Shown: positions 45,015 through 54,692 of the stretch, piece by piece
Numbering within the stretch: the stretch's first letter is position 1
Layout of the letters: every line of letters starts with the position of its first letter
Origin: Synechococcus sp. BIOS-E4-1
Lineage (GTDB): Bacteria > Cyanobacteriota > Cyanobacteriia > PCC-6307 > Cyanobiaceae
Assembly: GCF_014279995.1 (NCBI RefSeq)
Contig: NZ_CP047935.1
Location: 1,695,494 to 1,759,493 of the forward strand
Direction of reading: 5' to 3'
DNA: 64,000 bases
Made by a program: the position numbers and the translations under genes
The notes under the pieces: model-generated
Told to the model about the DNA's origin: nothing
Database searches by the model: none
Seen by the model: only the letters and a program-made list of their open reading frames with translations

Positions 45015-45764
45015 CTACTTGCACGAAAAGGCTGGACCTAGGCAATCTGAAACAGCATCTAGGTTGGCTCGACCGGATTTCTGTGCCGAAAGAGCTGAGC
45101 GACGCTCATCACGAATCTTGCGCAACTGGGCAAGATTCACGTTGAAAAATCCTTGCAGATTGGCAAATCGCTTCACAGGTTGTCCGTAATAACTTCTTCC
45201 ACGCAATGTGGGAAAGGAAGCCCACTCGGGAGCCAACTTCGCTGCAAGGTGCGGACTCATCACACCGCTGTCAGTCAGCTTCAGAGCTTTACGTCGTTGA
45301 ATCAGAAAAAGTGCACCCTGGTCCTGAACTTCGGGACCAAACCCTCTGACGCCTAGACGGCGTTTGACCATATCCCAAGTGAATGGCATGAACTGGTATG
45401 CACCAGCAGCAGCACTTGCGTAACGGGAGGAATAGATCACACGGTTGGGGTGGCGATCCATGGATGGCATCAGACCACCGCCGAACATGACGCGATAGCC
45501 AAGATCATGACCACCCTTCCAGGTGCCTTCCGCGAAGCGGATCGTATTGAGCATTGCGCGACGCTCAGGAGTAATGACGTAAGGAAGAGCCGAGGTCTTG
45601 GCATCTTCCTCAAGCATCACCAGCCTGGAACGGGAGCTTTCCAATGCAGGAAGAGCTGCACGTGACTCTGGAGCAGGGAGAATGGTGAGCAGTGGAACAA
45701 CACTTGCAACAGCGCCTGGAATACAACGACAGGCGGTGAGAGCAAGGGAAGTCATACGGAGCAA
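45015..45764 (-). CDS. secreted lysozyme-like muramidase (GH104 type)
   Basis: A 249-residue protein with a hydrophobic signal region (CIPGAVASVVPLLTILPAPE) and a lysozyme-like domain. The catalytic Glu lies in NTIRFAEGTWKG, followed by GYRVMFGGG and the typical SRYASAAAGAYQFMPFTWD, as in phage lambda R-type endolysins and GH104 enzymes. It probably cleaves peptidoglycan in cell-wall remodelling. Start at ATG 45764 or 45755. Confidence 0.82.
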   Translation of the reverse strand: MLRMTSLALTACRCIPGAVASVVPLLTILPAPESRAALPALESSRSRLVMLEEDAKTSALPYVITPERRAMLNTIRFAEGTWKGGHDLGYRVMFGGGLMPSMDRHPNRVIYSSRYASAAAGAYQFMPFTWDMVKRRLGVRGFGPEVQDQGALFLIQRRKALKLTDSGVMSPHLAAKLAPEWASFPTLRGRSYYGQPVKRFANLQGFFNVNLAQLRKIRDERRSALSAQKSGRANLDAVSDCLGPAFSCK

Positions 45765-46004
45765 TCAAGGAACAAAACCGAACATCGAAATCACAAGGGA
45801 AGTGAGCTCAATGCCTGATTCGTTGGATTCAATGAATCCAGTGCTGCAAAACACGGGCAAACTGTGTCGAACCGATCCCATCGATCACAGGGGCCCTGTG
45901 ACAGGCGGACGATCGTCATGGGGGTCTGTGCGTGGCAAACCAGGCGCAAAAGTCCAGGGACAGAAATGCTTTGAAGCGCAGATAAGCTGACTTAATTGAA
46001 AAAA

Positions 46005-47099
46005 TCAGCCTTGCTTAACAGTGTTGGCTGCGACCAAGTGAATCGCCTCGGCAGCTTGGACGGCCCCGGCGGCTTTCAGAGGCTCACCAGCAGCAGGTTC
46101 CAGAGGCTGATCCAGCTTCCAATCACCTTGTTCCAGGGATTGCCGAGTGAGGATCCTGTGGGCCGCATGCCTTCGCAAACCGTTCATCAGTGCTGACGCT
46201 TCAGCAAATCCCTGACGTTCCACCACGTGAAGTCCGAGACCACAGGCCATCGCCTCACAAAAACTGCTGAATCCTGGCTTGCCGAGAAGTCGATCACAGA
46301 ACGGCATCACATCCAGAAATCGGAGCGTCTCAGGCAAGAGCAGAACATTCGAGATCTGAGCAAGCTGCTCGAACAACCTGGAATCCTGGGGTGCAGGCAA
46401 CAGGAACAGACGTTCAGGCCAGCGCGTGAAAAGGTCAGGTCGAAGGGAAAAGCCGAGACCACCAAAACCCACCAGCACTTTCTTTCGAACATCAGCGCGA
46501 AGACGCCGCTCCAGATCCAATGGCAACGACCTTGGATCTGCTGACACAAGACCCAGCGCCTGTTCAGGCAGCGACCAATTCATGGCTAACGACAAGGGAC
46601 AGCGCAGCAGAAGCGATCCGCACTGGTATGCCGACGTGGCTCTGTCGGCCCAGGCAAGAAAGGCACCACCAAGGGGTGCATAAATCTCATCCCAGCCAAA
46701 GTTGCCCATCCAGACCAGGGGGACACTCAGCTGGCGGGCAAGCTCAGCTGCAGCAGGGGGAACATCAGCGACAACAACACACTGGCTGTCCTGTGAGCGA
46801 ATCCAGTCAACCTCGCGTTGCACCCGCTTGGGGAGGTCGTTCTCGAGTTGCTGAAGAGCTTGCAGTGTGGCCTGCTGATCGATACCCAGGGCATCGGCCT
46901 GCAGCATGCCCACATCCCAGCGAACCGATCGTCTGCTGACTGGAACATCGCGCAGTACAAGAGCGAGAAAGGCTTCGTCCACGCTCGAACTGATCACCAG
47001 ATGCCAGTCGGGCTGGAGTCGGTGCAACTGAATGAGAACAGCAGCCTGACGGGCGGCATGGCCGTAGCCATGGGTACTGACGCAGACATAAATCAACAT
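46005..47099 (-). CDS. glycosyltransferase-like protein (GT-B fold)
   Basis: A 364-residue protein starting MLIYVCVSTHGYGHAARQAA, the GHxxR motif of UDP-sugar-type GT-B glycosyltransferases. The second half has VLVGFGGLGFSLRPDLFTR and CDRLLGKPGFSSFCEAMACG, the KPG-x(n)-E nucleotide-sugar site seen in MurG-like enzymes and L-arabinokinase N-domains. The substrate is unknown. It overlaps the 3' end of the metallophosphoesterase gene by 7 bp, so the two form an operon. Confidence 0.75.
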   Translation of the reverse strand: MLIYVCVSTHGYGHAARQAAVLIQLHRLQPDWHLVISSSVDEAFLALVLRDVPVSRRSVRWDVGMLQADALGIDQQATLQALQQLENDLPKRVQREVDWIRSQDSQCVVVADVPPAAAELARQLSVPLVWMGNFGWDEIYAPLGGAFLAWADRATSAYQCGSLLLRCPLSLAMNWSLPEQALGLVSADPRSLPLDLERRLRADVRKKVLVGFGGLGFSLRPDLFTRWPERLFLLPAPQDSRLFEQLAQISNVLLLPETLRFLDVMPFCDRLLGKPGFSSFCEAMACGLGLHVVERQGFAEASALMNGLRRHAAHRILTRQSLEQGDWKLDQPLEPAAGEPLKAAGAVQAAEAIHLVAANTVKQG

Positions 47100-47959
47100 G
47101 GCGCCTGCCCTGTCATGGCAGCATGAAGCAGCGTCTGTTCATAGATCAGTTCACCACTGGGTCGGTACCAACGGTGACTGATCAACGCTGGTTCAGTCCC
47201 TGCGAACTCGACCCAGGTGAGGTGATGCAGCGGCTGCCCGGATTGATCCAAACCAACTCTTGGCACGCATGCAGCATTCACGAAGCAAGTGCCTCTGCGG
47301 TCCCGGTGAAAAGTAATCCTTTCTCCGCGTCGTCCCTTGAGCTGATGGTGCATGTGGCCAAACACCACAAGGTCTGCTGGACGGGTTTGCTGCATGCGAT
47401 CCAGAGCCAAGGCCAGATCCCGATCACCCCAGTCGATATGAGGCTGCTTCCAGTCGCGACCACAGAGGCTGTTCGCCTCTGATCCCAGCCCCGTGGGACC
47501 CGAATGCGCCAGCACCACCAGTGGCCAGTCCGCGGGGGCCTTGCCGGCAGCATCAACGATCCAATCGGCCGATTGTGTTTCTGTGATTGGCCCGAACACC
47601 GCTTTCACGGCCTGCGAGAGGTGAAATCCACCCCCTGCGCTGCAAGGTCGGGCACCAACCACAGCCAGTCTGGGCTGGCTCCATTTCCTTAATGTCCATG
47701 GACAGTGCCGAGCACCCAGCATCGTGATCTGCTGTTGCAGCAGACCACCGCTTCTGTCGCGTCCACGGTCATGATTTCCAAGCAGGACGGCCACAGGCAG
47801 CGACAGTTGGGTGATGCTCTTGACCAGGCGCAGATCTCCATCACTGAGATCTCCAACAAAAAGGAGTGCATCCGGTTGCAGTCGCTCAATCAGATCCACA
47901 TCTCCCTTCCCCCAGTCACCATGGAGGTCTCCGGCAATGGCAACACGGAGTGATGTCAG
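47093..47959 (-). CDS. metallophosphoesterase (TIGR04168-like)
   Basis: A calcineurin-like phosphoesterase of about 290 residues. Metal-binding motifs: VAIAGDLHGDW, LFVGDLSDGD, VLLGNHDRG, VLAHSGPTGLG and VFGHMHHQL. It resembles the cyanobacterial TIGR04168 family. The start is unclear: the frame runs open into nadA antisense to 48190, but no ATG/GTG/TTG lies near the domain start; CTG at 47959 is offered as a position only. Head-to-head with nadA, about 40 bp apart. Confidence 0.78.
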   Translation of the reverse strand: MTSLRVAIAGDLHGDWGKGDVDLIERLQPDALLFVGDLSDGDLRLVKSITQLSLPVAVLLGNHDRGRDRSGGLLQQQITMLGARHCPWTLRKWSQPRLAVVGARPCSAGGGFHLSQAVKAVFGPITETQSADWIVDAAGKAPADWPLVVLAHSGPTGLGSEANSLCGRDWKQPHIDWGDRDLALALDRMQQTRPADLVVFGHMHHQLKGRRGERITFHRDRRGTCFVNAACVPRVGLDQSGQPLHHLTWVEFAGTEPALISHRWYRPSGELIYEQTLLHAAMTGQAPC

Positions 47960-48001
47960 AACGACTTCTAGGCTGGTGCCATCCTGCCCCAGAAGGCCCC
48001 G

Positions 48002-48934
48002 ATGAGCTCTGACACCGCACTCGTCGCGGCGATCAACCAGCTCCGCCAGGAACGCAATGCCGTGATCCTGGCGCACTATTACCAGGAGCCCGAAATTCAG
48101 GACATCGCCGATTTCATCGGTGACTCGCTTGAGCTGTCGAGGAAAGCTGCCAATACTGATGCTGACGTGATCGTGTTCTGCGGCGTCCACTTCATGGCGG
48201 AAACCGCCAAGATCCTCAGCCCTGAAAAAACAGTGGTGCTCCCCGATATCGATGCGGGCTGCTCACTGGCTGACGACTGTCCAGCCGATGAATTCGCCAG
48301 CTTTCGCGAGCGCCATCCGGATCATCTGGTGGTGAGCTACATCAACTGCACCGCGGCCGTGAAGGCCCAGAGCGATCTGATCTGCACCAGCAGCAACGCC
48401 GTGGATCTGGTGAAGCAGCTGCCCGAACAACAACCGGTGCTCTTTGCCCCTGACCGCAATCTCGGACGTTGGGTGGAGCGCCAGAGCGGACGCGAACTCA
48501 CGCTCTGGCCCGGACGCTGTTTCGTGCATGAAACCTTCAGTGAGGAAGCCCTGCTCAAACTCAAACTGGAACATCCGGATGCAGAGGTGATCGCCCATCC
48601 GGAATGTCAGGAAAACCTCCTGGATCTTGCCGATTTCATCGGATCCACAAGCAAACTTCTGGTTCACTCTGAAACCAGTGACTCCAACACATTTATTGTT
48701 CTCACAGAACCCGGGATCCTGCATCAGATGAAGCAGCGGGTCCCAGAGAAGACGTTATTGGATGTCCCCGGCCTCGATGGCTGCAGCTGCAATGCCTGTC
48801 CCTACATGCGCATGAACAGCCTCGAAAAACTGCGCGACTGTCTTGAGAAACTCTCGCCGCAGATCACCATGGAGGAATCGATTCGTTCCAAAGCGGAAGC
48901 ACCGATCAGACGCATGCTCGCAATGAGCAAGTGA
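48002..48934 (+). CDS. nadA: quinolinate synthase
   Basis: A 310-residue 4Fe-4S enzyme that condenses iminoaspartate with dihydroxyacetone phosphate in NAD synthesis. Visible are [13 protein letters not shown] and [14 protein letters not shown] in the first domain, and the cluster cysteines in [19 protein letters not shown].. and [22 protein letters not shown] and HSETSDS are also present. This copy is complete. Its bases from 48156 to beyond the stop are repeated exactly 2600 bp downstream. Confidence 0.96.
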   Translation: MSSDTALVAAINQLRQERNAVILAHYYQEPEIQDIADFIGDSLELSRKAANTDADVIVFCGVHFMAETAKILSPEKTVVLPDIDAGCSLADDCPADEFASFRERHPDHLVVSYINCTAAVKAQSDLICTSSNAVDLVKQLPEQQPVLFAPDRNLGRWVERQSGRELTLWPGRCFVHETFSEEALLKLKLEHPDAEVIAHPECQENLLDLADFIGSTSKLLVHSETSDSNTFIVLTEPGILHQMKQRVPEKTLLDVPGLDGCSCNACPYMRMNSLEKLRDCLEKLSPQITMEESIRSKAEAPIRRMLAMSK

Positions 48935-48947
48935 CGCTCTCAGGCGC
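48156..48947 (+). repeat. 792-bp direct repeat, copy 1 (3' part of nadA)
   Basis: Identical, as far as I can compare by eye, to 50756-51547 at a constant offset of 2600 bp. It starts inside nadA codon 52 and ends 13 bp after the nadA stop. The bases on either side differ at once. Confidence 0.93.
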
Positions 48948-50755
48948 TCGGAGGGGAGGGCACTACTTAGCTGCACATTGATCTAGCCAGGCATGAGGTA
49001 ATTAAGAATCTTCGCACCGAGCTCTATTCCTACATGAATCAGGTCAGTTCACTGAGACAGGATAAAGCGAGCACGCATCTATCAAGATGATGGCCTTGTT
49101 CGTAATGGGTGCTGATGCGATGAAGATATTGAATGCGAGTCCAATATCCAAGCGGGCATCGAAGAACTGATTCATTAATCAGTGATTGCCAAAAGAAGGC
49201 CAAAACAATCATAAAGCACAATCACGCCTCATTTAATATTGCTAAATTAACACAATATGTTTTGTTCATGAATGCTAAGCAATGAGCCCTCAATGCACCT
49301 GCTTCAACTAAGTGGGCTGATGATTTTGTTTTTAAAATCATTAGACGGATACAGAAGCAGAAAGCTATTTGCGTTTCATTCCACGAAGCTTGTCGAGCGT
49401 TTATACATCATTCATCCAATTGCCCTAGCTTTTAGTGCTCTTTTATGTTTGATGTCACTAATTACGGGCGCATTCGAATATTATGACCAATCCCTTTTAC
49501 TGCTGATTACTTGCAGCTGCATTGCAGGTTTTATCAAAAGATTTTATTACTATTTCCCCAACAATCTAGAATCTGAGCTGGAAGGACTTTCAATGTTATG
49601 CATACTTGCGTTGGCATTTGAAAACCTTGCAGTCGCAGAATTATTTTCTACAGCATTCTTTGTCATCTCGATAAGCGCTGGCTTAGCAAAGATTAAAAGC
49701 ACTTCATGGAAACCGAATGGGATAGCTCTTATAAGCTTTTTAACGGTGCCCTGGCAACTCAGGAATAGACTACGACATTACATTAGCGTCAACATTTCCA
49801 AGCTGTATAGCAAAACATCTCTCTTTAGATTTTTTATTGTAAGCCTTCAAGTGATCACACCTTGGGCACAACTCCTGTCTGGCATTTTTATTGTGACTTC
49901 ACTCTTCAGCAGCCAATCATCAAATATATTAGCGATCAGTCTTTTGTTTCAGGCATTATTTGCTCTAACATTATTTATCTCAGCAGATCTGGGCTGGATT
50001 CCGCATTTTCAACTTTGGCTAACAATTCTCTTCTTTTACTGTTACGAGATCAACAACGTGTTGCCGGCAGAAAGCAATTTCTCGACCGAAGGGGCTGGCG
50101 TGGGACTATTTTACCTGACAGGGTATTGTATTTTTACAGTATATTCTGAATTTATAAATATTCGGCAAAAACTGCCAGTGTTTGCAAAGAAAATATTGTC
50201 AACAATTGCCATACCCCTTGAGCCTTTTTCAATGTTTACGGAAATTGAAAGCAAACTCCTTATTACTAATCGCATCATACCTGCAGAGGACAAAACACCC
50301 GGAGACTTCTATTTCCTCAAGCAAACAACAAAACTCTCTCGATATCTCATGTATCATCTTTATGATTCCAATGATTTTGTCATTTTTAATCACAGACTTA
50401 CTGCGCCACCACCATCAAACAAGCAACCAGATTATGTGAGCCAATTTTATTCAATAATCAATTCATTGAGCTCGGGACAAATCGTGATGTACATATATAC
50501 ATGGGACAAAAAAAATTATAGCTTTGCGAGCAAGCTGCATTTAACATTGACAATCAGTCAACAGAGCTGGGGAATACAGAGAATTTCACTTCGGAGAAAC
50601 CATGACAATTCTCAGTAGGGAATGAAAGCATTAGCGATGCCAGAAGCATATTCGCGTTCAATCACCTCGGCAATCAAAGGGTGTACTCGATACGTCTGAA
50701 ATTCAATCGAACTTTTTCGGAAGCTAAATTGTCATCCCTCAATTTATTTCATTGG
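48948..50755 (+). mobile_element. 1.8-kb AT-rich insert between the two nadA repeats
   Basis: With one repeat copy it makes a 2600-bp unit. It is much more AT-rich than nadA and the exonuclease gene, carries one membrane-protein gene, and has no transposase, integrase, tRNA or terminal inverted repeat that I can see. The layout equals a single-crossover (Campbell) integration of a circle carrying a nadA 3' fragment. Sequence 48948-49271 upstream of the gene holds only short random frames. Confidence 0.6.
49272..50618 (+). CDS. polytopic membrane protein in the nadA insert
   Basis: A 448-residue protein with roughly nine or ten hydrophobic segments in its first 310 residues (for example SLLLLITCSCIAGFIKRFYY and LLSGIFIVTSLFSS) and a soluble C-terminal ~140 residues (EDKTPGDFYFLKQTTKLSRY, NDFVIFNHRLTAPPPSNKQP). 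The overall plan recalls HTTM/gamma-carboxylase-like membrane proteins, but I cannot confirm this. Codon use is AT-rich, unlike its neighbours, suggesting transfer. Start ATG 49272; ATG 49293 possible. Confidence 0.7.
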   Translation: MLSNEPSMHLLQLSGLMILFLKSLDGYRSRKLFAFHSTKLVERLYIIHPIALAFSALLCLMSLITGAFEYYDQSLLLLITCSCIAGFIKRFYYYFPNNLESELEGLSMLCILALAFENLAVAELFSTAFFVISISAGLAKIKSTSWKPNGIALISFLTVPWQLRNRLRHYISVNISKLYSKTSLFRFFIVSLQVITPWAQLLSGIFIVTSLFSSQSSNILAISLLFQALFALTLFISADLGWIPHFQLWLTILFFYCYEINNVLPAESNFSTEGAGVGLFYLTGYCIFTVYSEFINIRQKLPVFAKKILSTIAIPLEPFSMFTEIESKLLITNRIIPAEDKTPGDFYFLKQTTKLSRYLMYHLYDSNDFVIFNHRLTAPPPSNKQPDYVSQFYSIINSLSSGQIVMYIYTWDKKNYSFASKLHLTLTISQQSWGIQRISLRRNHDNSQ

Positions 50756-51534
50756 CTGATGCTGACGTGATCGTGTTCTGCGGCGTCCACTTCATGGCGG
50801 AAACCGCCAAGATCCTCAGCCCTGAAAAAACAGTGGTGCTCCCCGATATCGATGCGGGCTGCTCACTGGCTGACGACTGTCCAGCCGATGAATTCGCCAG
50901 CTTTCGCGAGCGCCATCCGGATCATCTGGTGGTGAGCTACATCAACTGCACCGCGGCCGTGAAGGCCCAGAGCGATCTGATCTGCACCAGCAGCAACGCC
51001 GTGGATCTGGTGAAGCAGCTGCCCGAACAACAACCGGTGCTCTTTGCCCCTGACCGCAATCTCGGACGTTGGGTGGAGCGCCAGAGCGGACGCGAACTCA
51101 CGCTCTGGCCCGGACGCTGTTTCGTGCATGAAACCTTCAGTGAGGAAGCCCTGCTCAAACTCAAACTGGAACATCCGGATGCAGAGGTGATCGCCCATCC
51201 GGAATGTCAGGAAAACCTCCTGGATCTTGCCGATTTCATCGGATCCACAAGCAAACTTCTGGTTCACTCTGAAACCAGTGACTCCAACACATTTATTGTT
51301 CTCACAGAACCCGGGATCCTGCATCAGATGAAGCAGCGGGTCCCAGAGAAGACGTTATTGGATGTCCCCGGCCTCGATGGCTGCAGCTGCAATGCCTGTC
51401 CCTACATGCGCATGAACAGCCTCGAAAAACTGCGCGACTGTCTTGAGAAACTCTCGCCGCAGATCACCATGGAGGAATCGATTCGTTCCAAAGCGGAAGC
51501 ACCGATCAGACGCATGCTCGCAATGAGCAAGTGA
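50752..51534 (+). pseudogene. nadA: truncated nadA copy lacking the first 51 codons
   Basis: Codons 52-310 of nadA followed by its stop, fused upstream to the AT-rich insert; a chance TTG at 50752 gives MADADVIVF. It lacks the HYYQEPEIQ and GDSLELSRK segments of the first domain and so should be inactive as quinolinate synthase, though the frame is open. Perfect identity to the full gene indicates a recent event or ongoing gene conversion. Confidence 0.85.
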
Positions 51535-51547
51535 CGCTCTCAGGCGC
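50756..51547 (+). repeat. 792-bp direct repeat, copy 2
   Basis: Second copy of 48156-48947, same orientation. The following base pairs lead directly into the exonuclease gene, so this copy probably keeps the original downstream context of nadA. Confidence 0.93.
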
Positions 51548-51584
51548 CTGGGACACATCTGCAGATCAGGCTTGCCAGAGTTGA

Positions 51585-52565
51585 TTGATGAACGTTCTTG
51601 AGCGAACCGACAGCGGTCTGTATTGCAGAGCAGCGGATGCCTGGATCGATCCCTCAAGGCCCGTATCGAGAGCCTTGATCACACACGCCCATGCCGATCA
51701 CGCCAGATCTGGTTGCGGCGAATACTGGGCTGTGGATGTCAGCGAAGGAGTGCTTCGACAGCGCCTGGGCCAAGACATCAATCTCCACTGCATGCCTTAT
51801 CGCCAGGAGTTCTGGCTCAATCAGGCGTGTTTGTCATTCCACAGCGCTGGTCATGTGCTGGGGTCCGCTCAGATTCGTGTGATGGTCGAAGATCAGGTCT
51901 GGGTGGTGACCGGCGATTACAAACGTTGCCCCGACCCCAGCTGCGAACCCTTTGAAGTCGTTCCCTGCGACGTGCTGATCACCGAAGCCACATTCGGATT
52001 GCCGATCTATGCCTGGGAGTCGGGCAAGCAGGTGGCAACACAGATCCGAGACTGGTGGCATGGAGACCGCGAACGCCCCTCGCTGTTGTTTTGTTATTCG
52101 TTCGGCAAGGCTCAGCGTCTGTTGGCAGAGCTCAACGCCATCGGTGTTGACGAGGAAGTGCTGCTGCACGGAGCCGTTGAAACTGTCACGCGCCATTACC
52201 GCGAGGCAGGAGTGGCCATGACGGCGAGCAGACCCGTGAGCGAACTGCCGCGCAAGGATTCTCTGGCGGGTCGACTGGTCCTGGCACCACCCTCGGCCCA
52301 TCGTTCTGCCTGGATGCGGCGGTTCAGGTCACCGCAGACAGCCTTTGCCTCGGGATGGATGGCAGTGCGGGGTGCGCGACGGCGGCGGGGCTATGAGCGA
52401 GGTTTCGTCCTCAGCGACCATGCGGACTGGCAGGGATTGGTGCAAACGGTGCTGCACAGCGGTGCCCAGACCGTGTACGTCACCCATGGGCAGAGCGATG
52501 TGCTGGCGCGCTTTCTACGCGAACGATATGGACTCGACGCCAAACCACTCGATCAGCTCAACTGA
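51585..52565 (+). CDS. ligase-associated DNA exonuclease (metallo-beta-lactamase fold)
   Basis: A 326-residue protein of the MBL-fold exonuclease family found with ATP-dependent ligases. Motif ITHAHADHARSGCGE holds the HxHxDH metal site; others are SAGHVLGSAQIRV, VVTGDYKRCPDPSCEPFE, LSDHADWQG and VYVTHGQSD. It starts a cassette with a secreted small protein, a ligase and a helicase. Start MMN at 51585 or ATG 51588. It lies 37 bp after the second nadA repeat. Confidence 0.9.
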   Translation: MMNVLERTDSGLYCRAADAWIDPSRPVSRALITHAHADHARSGCGEYWAVDVSEGVLRQRLGQDINLHCMPYRQEFWLNQACLSFHSAGHVLGSAQIRVMVEDQVWVVTGDYKRCPDPSCEPFEVVPCDVLITEATFGLPIYAWESGKQVATQIRDWWHGDRERPSLLFCYSFGKAQRLLAELNAIGVDEEVLLHGAVETVTRHYREAGVAMTASRPVSELPRKDSLAGRLVLAPPSAHRSAWMRRFRSPQTAFASGWMAVRGARRRRGYERGFVLSDHADWQGLVQTVLHSGAQTVYVTHGQSDVLARFLRERYGLDAKPLDQLN

Positions 52566-52606
52566 ACTAACCTCGAACTCCATTCCTGAAGCACCGTCCC
52601 GTCACC

Positions 52607-52957
52607 ATGACGACCCGCAACTCTGCCTTGACCGGCCTCATGGTTTTGATCACCACGACCGCAGCACCCGTGCTCGCCCAGCAAACCACGATCACGATCG
52701 AGCAGATCAACACCGTGGTGTTCCCCGCTGATGGTGCTGTAGCGGCGAAAGCAATCTGCACAGGTCTGGCCGACGGAGCACTCACGCGCGATCAGGTCGG
52801 AAGCGCTCTCGCCCGTCTGCAGGGTGCTCTGGGTGAAAGTGGCGAATCCGAATCAGCAACGCGTTACGTGAAGGCTTTCAACGCCGCTTCAGCCGGGATC
52901 AACGGCTGCAACGTCCAGGTGACGGGTCCCAGTGAGGACAATCTCTGGAATTACTGA
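52607..52957 (+). CDS. small secreted protein within the repair cassette
   Basis: A 116-residue protein with a signal peptide (SALTGLMVLITTTAAPVLAQ) and a mature domain with two Cys (VAAKAICTGLADGALTRDQV, SAGINGCNVQVTG). It ends 26 bp before the preferred ligase start. A periplasmic protein between two DNA-repair genes is odd; it may be unrelated and only carried along. No family recognised. Confidence 0.65.
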   Translation: MTTRNSALTGLMVLITTTAAPVLAQQTTITIEQINTVVFPADGAVAAKAICTGLADGALTRDQVGSALARLQGALGESGESESATRYVKAFNAASAGINGCNVQVTGPSEDNLWNY

Positions 52958-52982
52958 GCAGGAGCCTGAGAGCCCTTTCGGC

Positions 52983-54692
52983 ATGGATGCTTTCGCGGCT
53001 CTGATCGAGGAGCTGGATCAGATCACTGGAACGAAACGCAAGATTGATCTGATCGCTGGACATCTGCAGCGATCAGATGCTCATGACGCAGCCTGGTCGG
53101 TGTTGCTGCTGATGGGTGAGCGGCGCAAACGTTTGATCACCGGTCGACGGCTGCGCGACATTCTTCAGCAGGCGAGCGCAATGCCTGACTGGTTGTTCGA
53201 TGACTGTCAGAGCCATGTCGGCGATTCTGCGGAAACCCTTTCGCTGCTCTGGCCACAACTGAGCAACGACATCCCGGCTCGTATTCACAACCCTGCCGTG
53301 ACGACCTGGGTTGATCAGCTCAGCAGCTCACCACCGCTGTACTGGTGGATGGAGGAACTGCTGCCTGCCGTCGCAGCGATGGAACCTGATCAACAAAGCA
53401 ACATCGTGCTGGCGATCTGGGAGTCACTGCCTTGTGATCGTCTGTTTCTGTTCAACAAGCTGCTGACAGGCGGCTTCCGCATCGGCGTCGCCCGAGGATT
53501 GGTCGTGAAAGCGATCGCCACTGGATTTCAGCTCGAGGAAGCTCTGGTTCTGGAGCGACTGATGACACCGGGAGTGGCGTCAGAGCAATGGTTTCGCTCT
53601 CTGACTGCGATCGCCGACGGAGAACGCTCCAACAGAGGACCGGTGCCCTATCCGTTTTTTCTGGCCAGTCCGCTGAAACAGGACACGCTCGAGGCCACCT
53701 CGGCATCGGAGTGGTGGGTGGAGCACAAGTGGGATGGCATCCGCGGACAGCTGATTCAGCGCGAAAACGGAACCTACCTCTGGAGTCGTGGCGAAGAACT
53801 GATCAACGAGCAGTTCCCGGAACTGATTGACATGGCGGAAGCGATTCCCGCCGACACGGTGCTTGATGGCGAAGTCATCTGCTGGGCAGAGCTTGAGAAG
53901 CAACCCAGACCCTTCAGTGATCTGCAGCGGCGGCTCGGCCGCAAAAACGTCGGCCGCAAACTGAGGCTGGAGTGTCCTGTGAGTTTCGTGGCCTATGACC
54001 TGCTGGAAAGCAATGGAGACGATCTGCGCTCGACATCTCTGCAGGAGCGGCTGGAACAACTCGGCGATCTTCAACAACGCATGGACACCAGCTCGGAGGG
54101 GTGGCGTTGCCGACTCAGCAGTGGACAACGACTGCAACGTTGGAATCAGCTCGATCGACTGCGCCAAGAGGCCGTGGAGCAGGGTGCCGAAGGAGTGATG
54201 CTCAAACACTTGCAATCGCCCTATCTGAGTGGGCGCAAACGCGGACACTGGTGGAAACACAAACGCGATCCAATGACCCTGGATGCGGTGCTGATCTACG
54301 CACAGGCAGGGCGCGGACGTCGCGCCAACCTGTTCACGGATTACACCTTCGCACTCTGGGACCAACAGTCGGAGCTAACCAGCAACCGTCAGTTGGTGAC
54401 GTTCGCCAAGGCCTATTCCGGATTGAACGACGCCGAGATCCTCGAACTGGATCGATGGATCCGCCGTCACACGCGCGAACGCTTCGGTCCAACCCGCTCG
54501 GTGGACCCTGAACTGGTGTTCGAAATCGGATTTGAAGGCATTCAGGCCTCAAAGCGCCACAAGTGTGGCCTGGCAGTTCGTTTTCCCAGGATCCTGCGAT
54601 GGCGGAGTGACCGCACGGCCGACAGCGCCAACACCATCGAAGATGCTCAAACACTCTGCGATCAATTAGTTCAGCGAACGCGATCAACGTGA
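52983..54692 (+). CDS. ligase-associated ATP-dependent DNA ligase
   Basis: A 569-residue ligase. The adenylated lysine lies in WWVEHKWDGIRGQ (KxDGxR), motif III is DTVLDGEVICW, and motif V-like EGVMLKHLQSPYLSGRKRG and the WWKHKRDP segment are present; the N-terminal ~220 residues form the DNA-binding domain (RIGVARGLVVKAIA). Start ATG 52983; the frame is open to 52932. Cyanobacteria also have NAD-dependent LigA for replication, so this one likely serves repair. GTGA overlap with the helicase. Confidence 0.93.
   Translation: MDAFAALIEELDQITGTKRKIDLIAGHLQRSDAHDAAWSVLLLMGERRKRLITGRRLRDILQQASAMPDWLFDDCQSHVGDSAETLSLLWPQLSNDIPARIHNPAVTTWVDQLSSSPPLYWWMEELLPAVAAMEPDQQSNIVLAIWESLPCDRLFLFNKLLTGGFRIGVARGLVVKAIATGFQLEEALVLERLMTPGVASEQWFRSLTAIADGERSNRGPVPYPFFLASPLKQDTLEATSASEWWVEHKWDGIRGQLIQRENGTYLWSRGEELINEQFPELIDMAEAIPADTVLDGEVICWAELEKQPRPFSDLQRRLGRKNVGRKLRLECPVSFVAYDLLESNGDDLRSTSLQERLEQLGDLQQRMDTSSEGWRCRLSSGQRLQRWNQLDRLRQEAVEQGAEGVMLKHLQSPYLSGRKRGHWWKHKRDPMTLDAVLIYAQAGRGRRANLFTDYTFALWDQQSELTSNRQLVTFAKAYSGLNDAEILELDRWIRRHTRERFGPTRSVDPELVFEIGFEGIQASKRHKCGLAVRFPRILRWRSDRTADSANTIEDAQTLCDQLVQRTRST

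Noticed and set aside
53580-54365. 261-codon minus-strand frame over the DNA ligase
   Set aside because: Shadow of a high-GC gene; the ligase motifs are on the plus strand.
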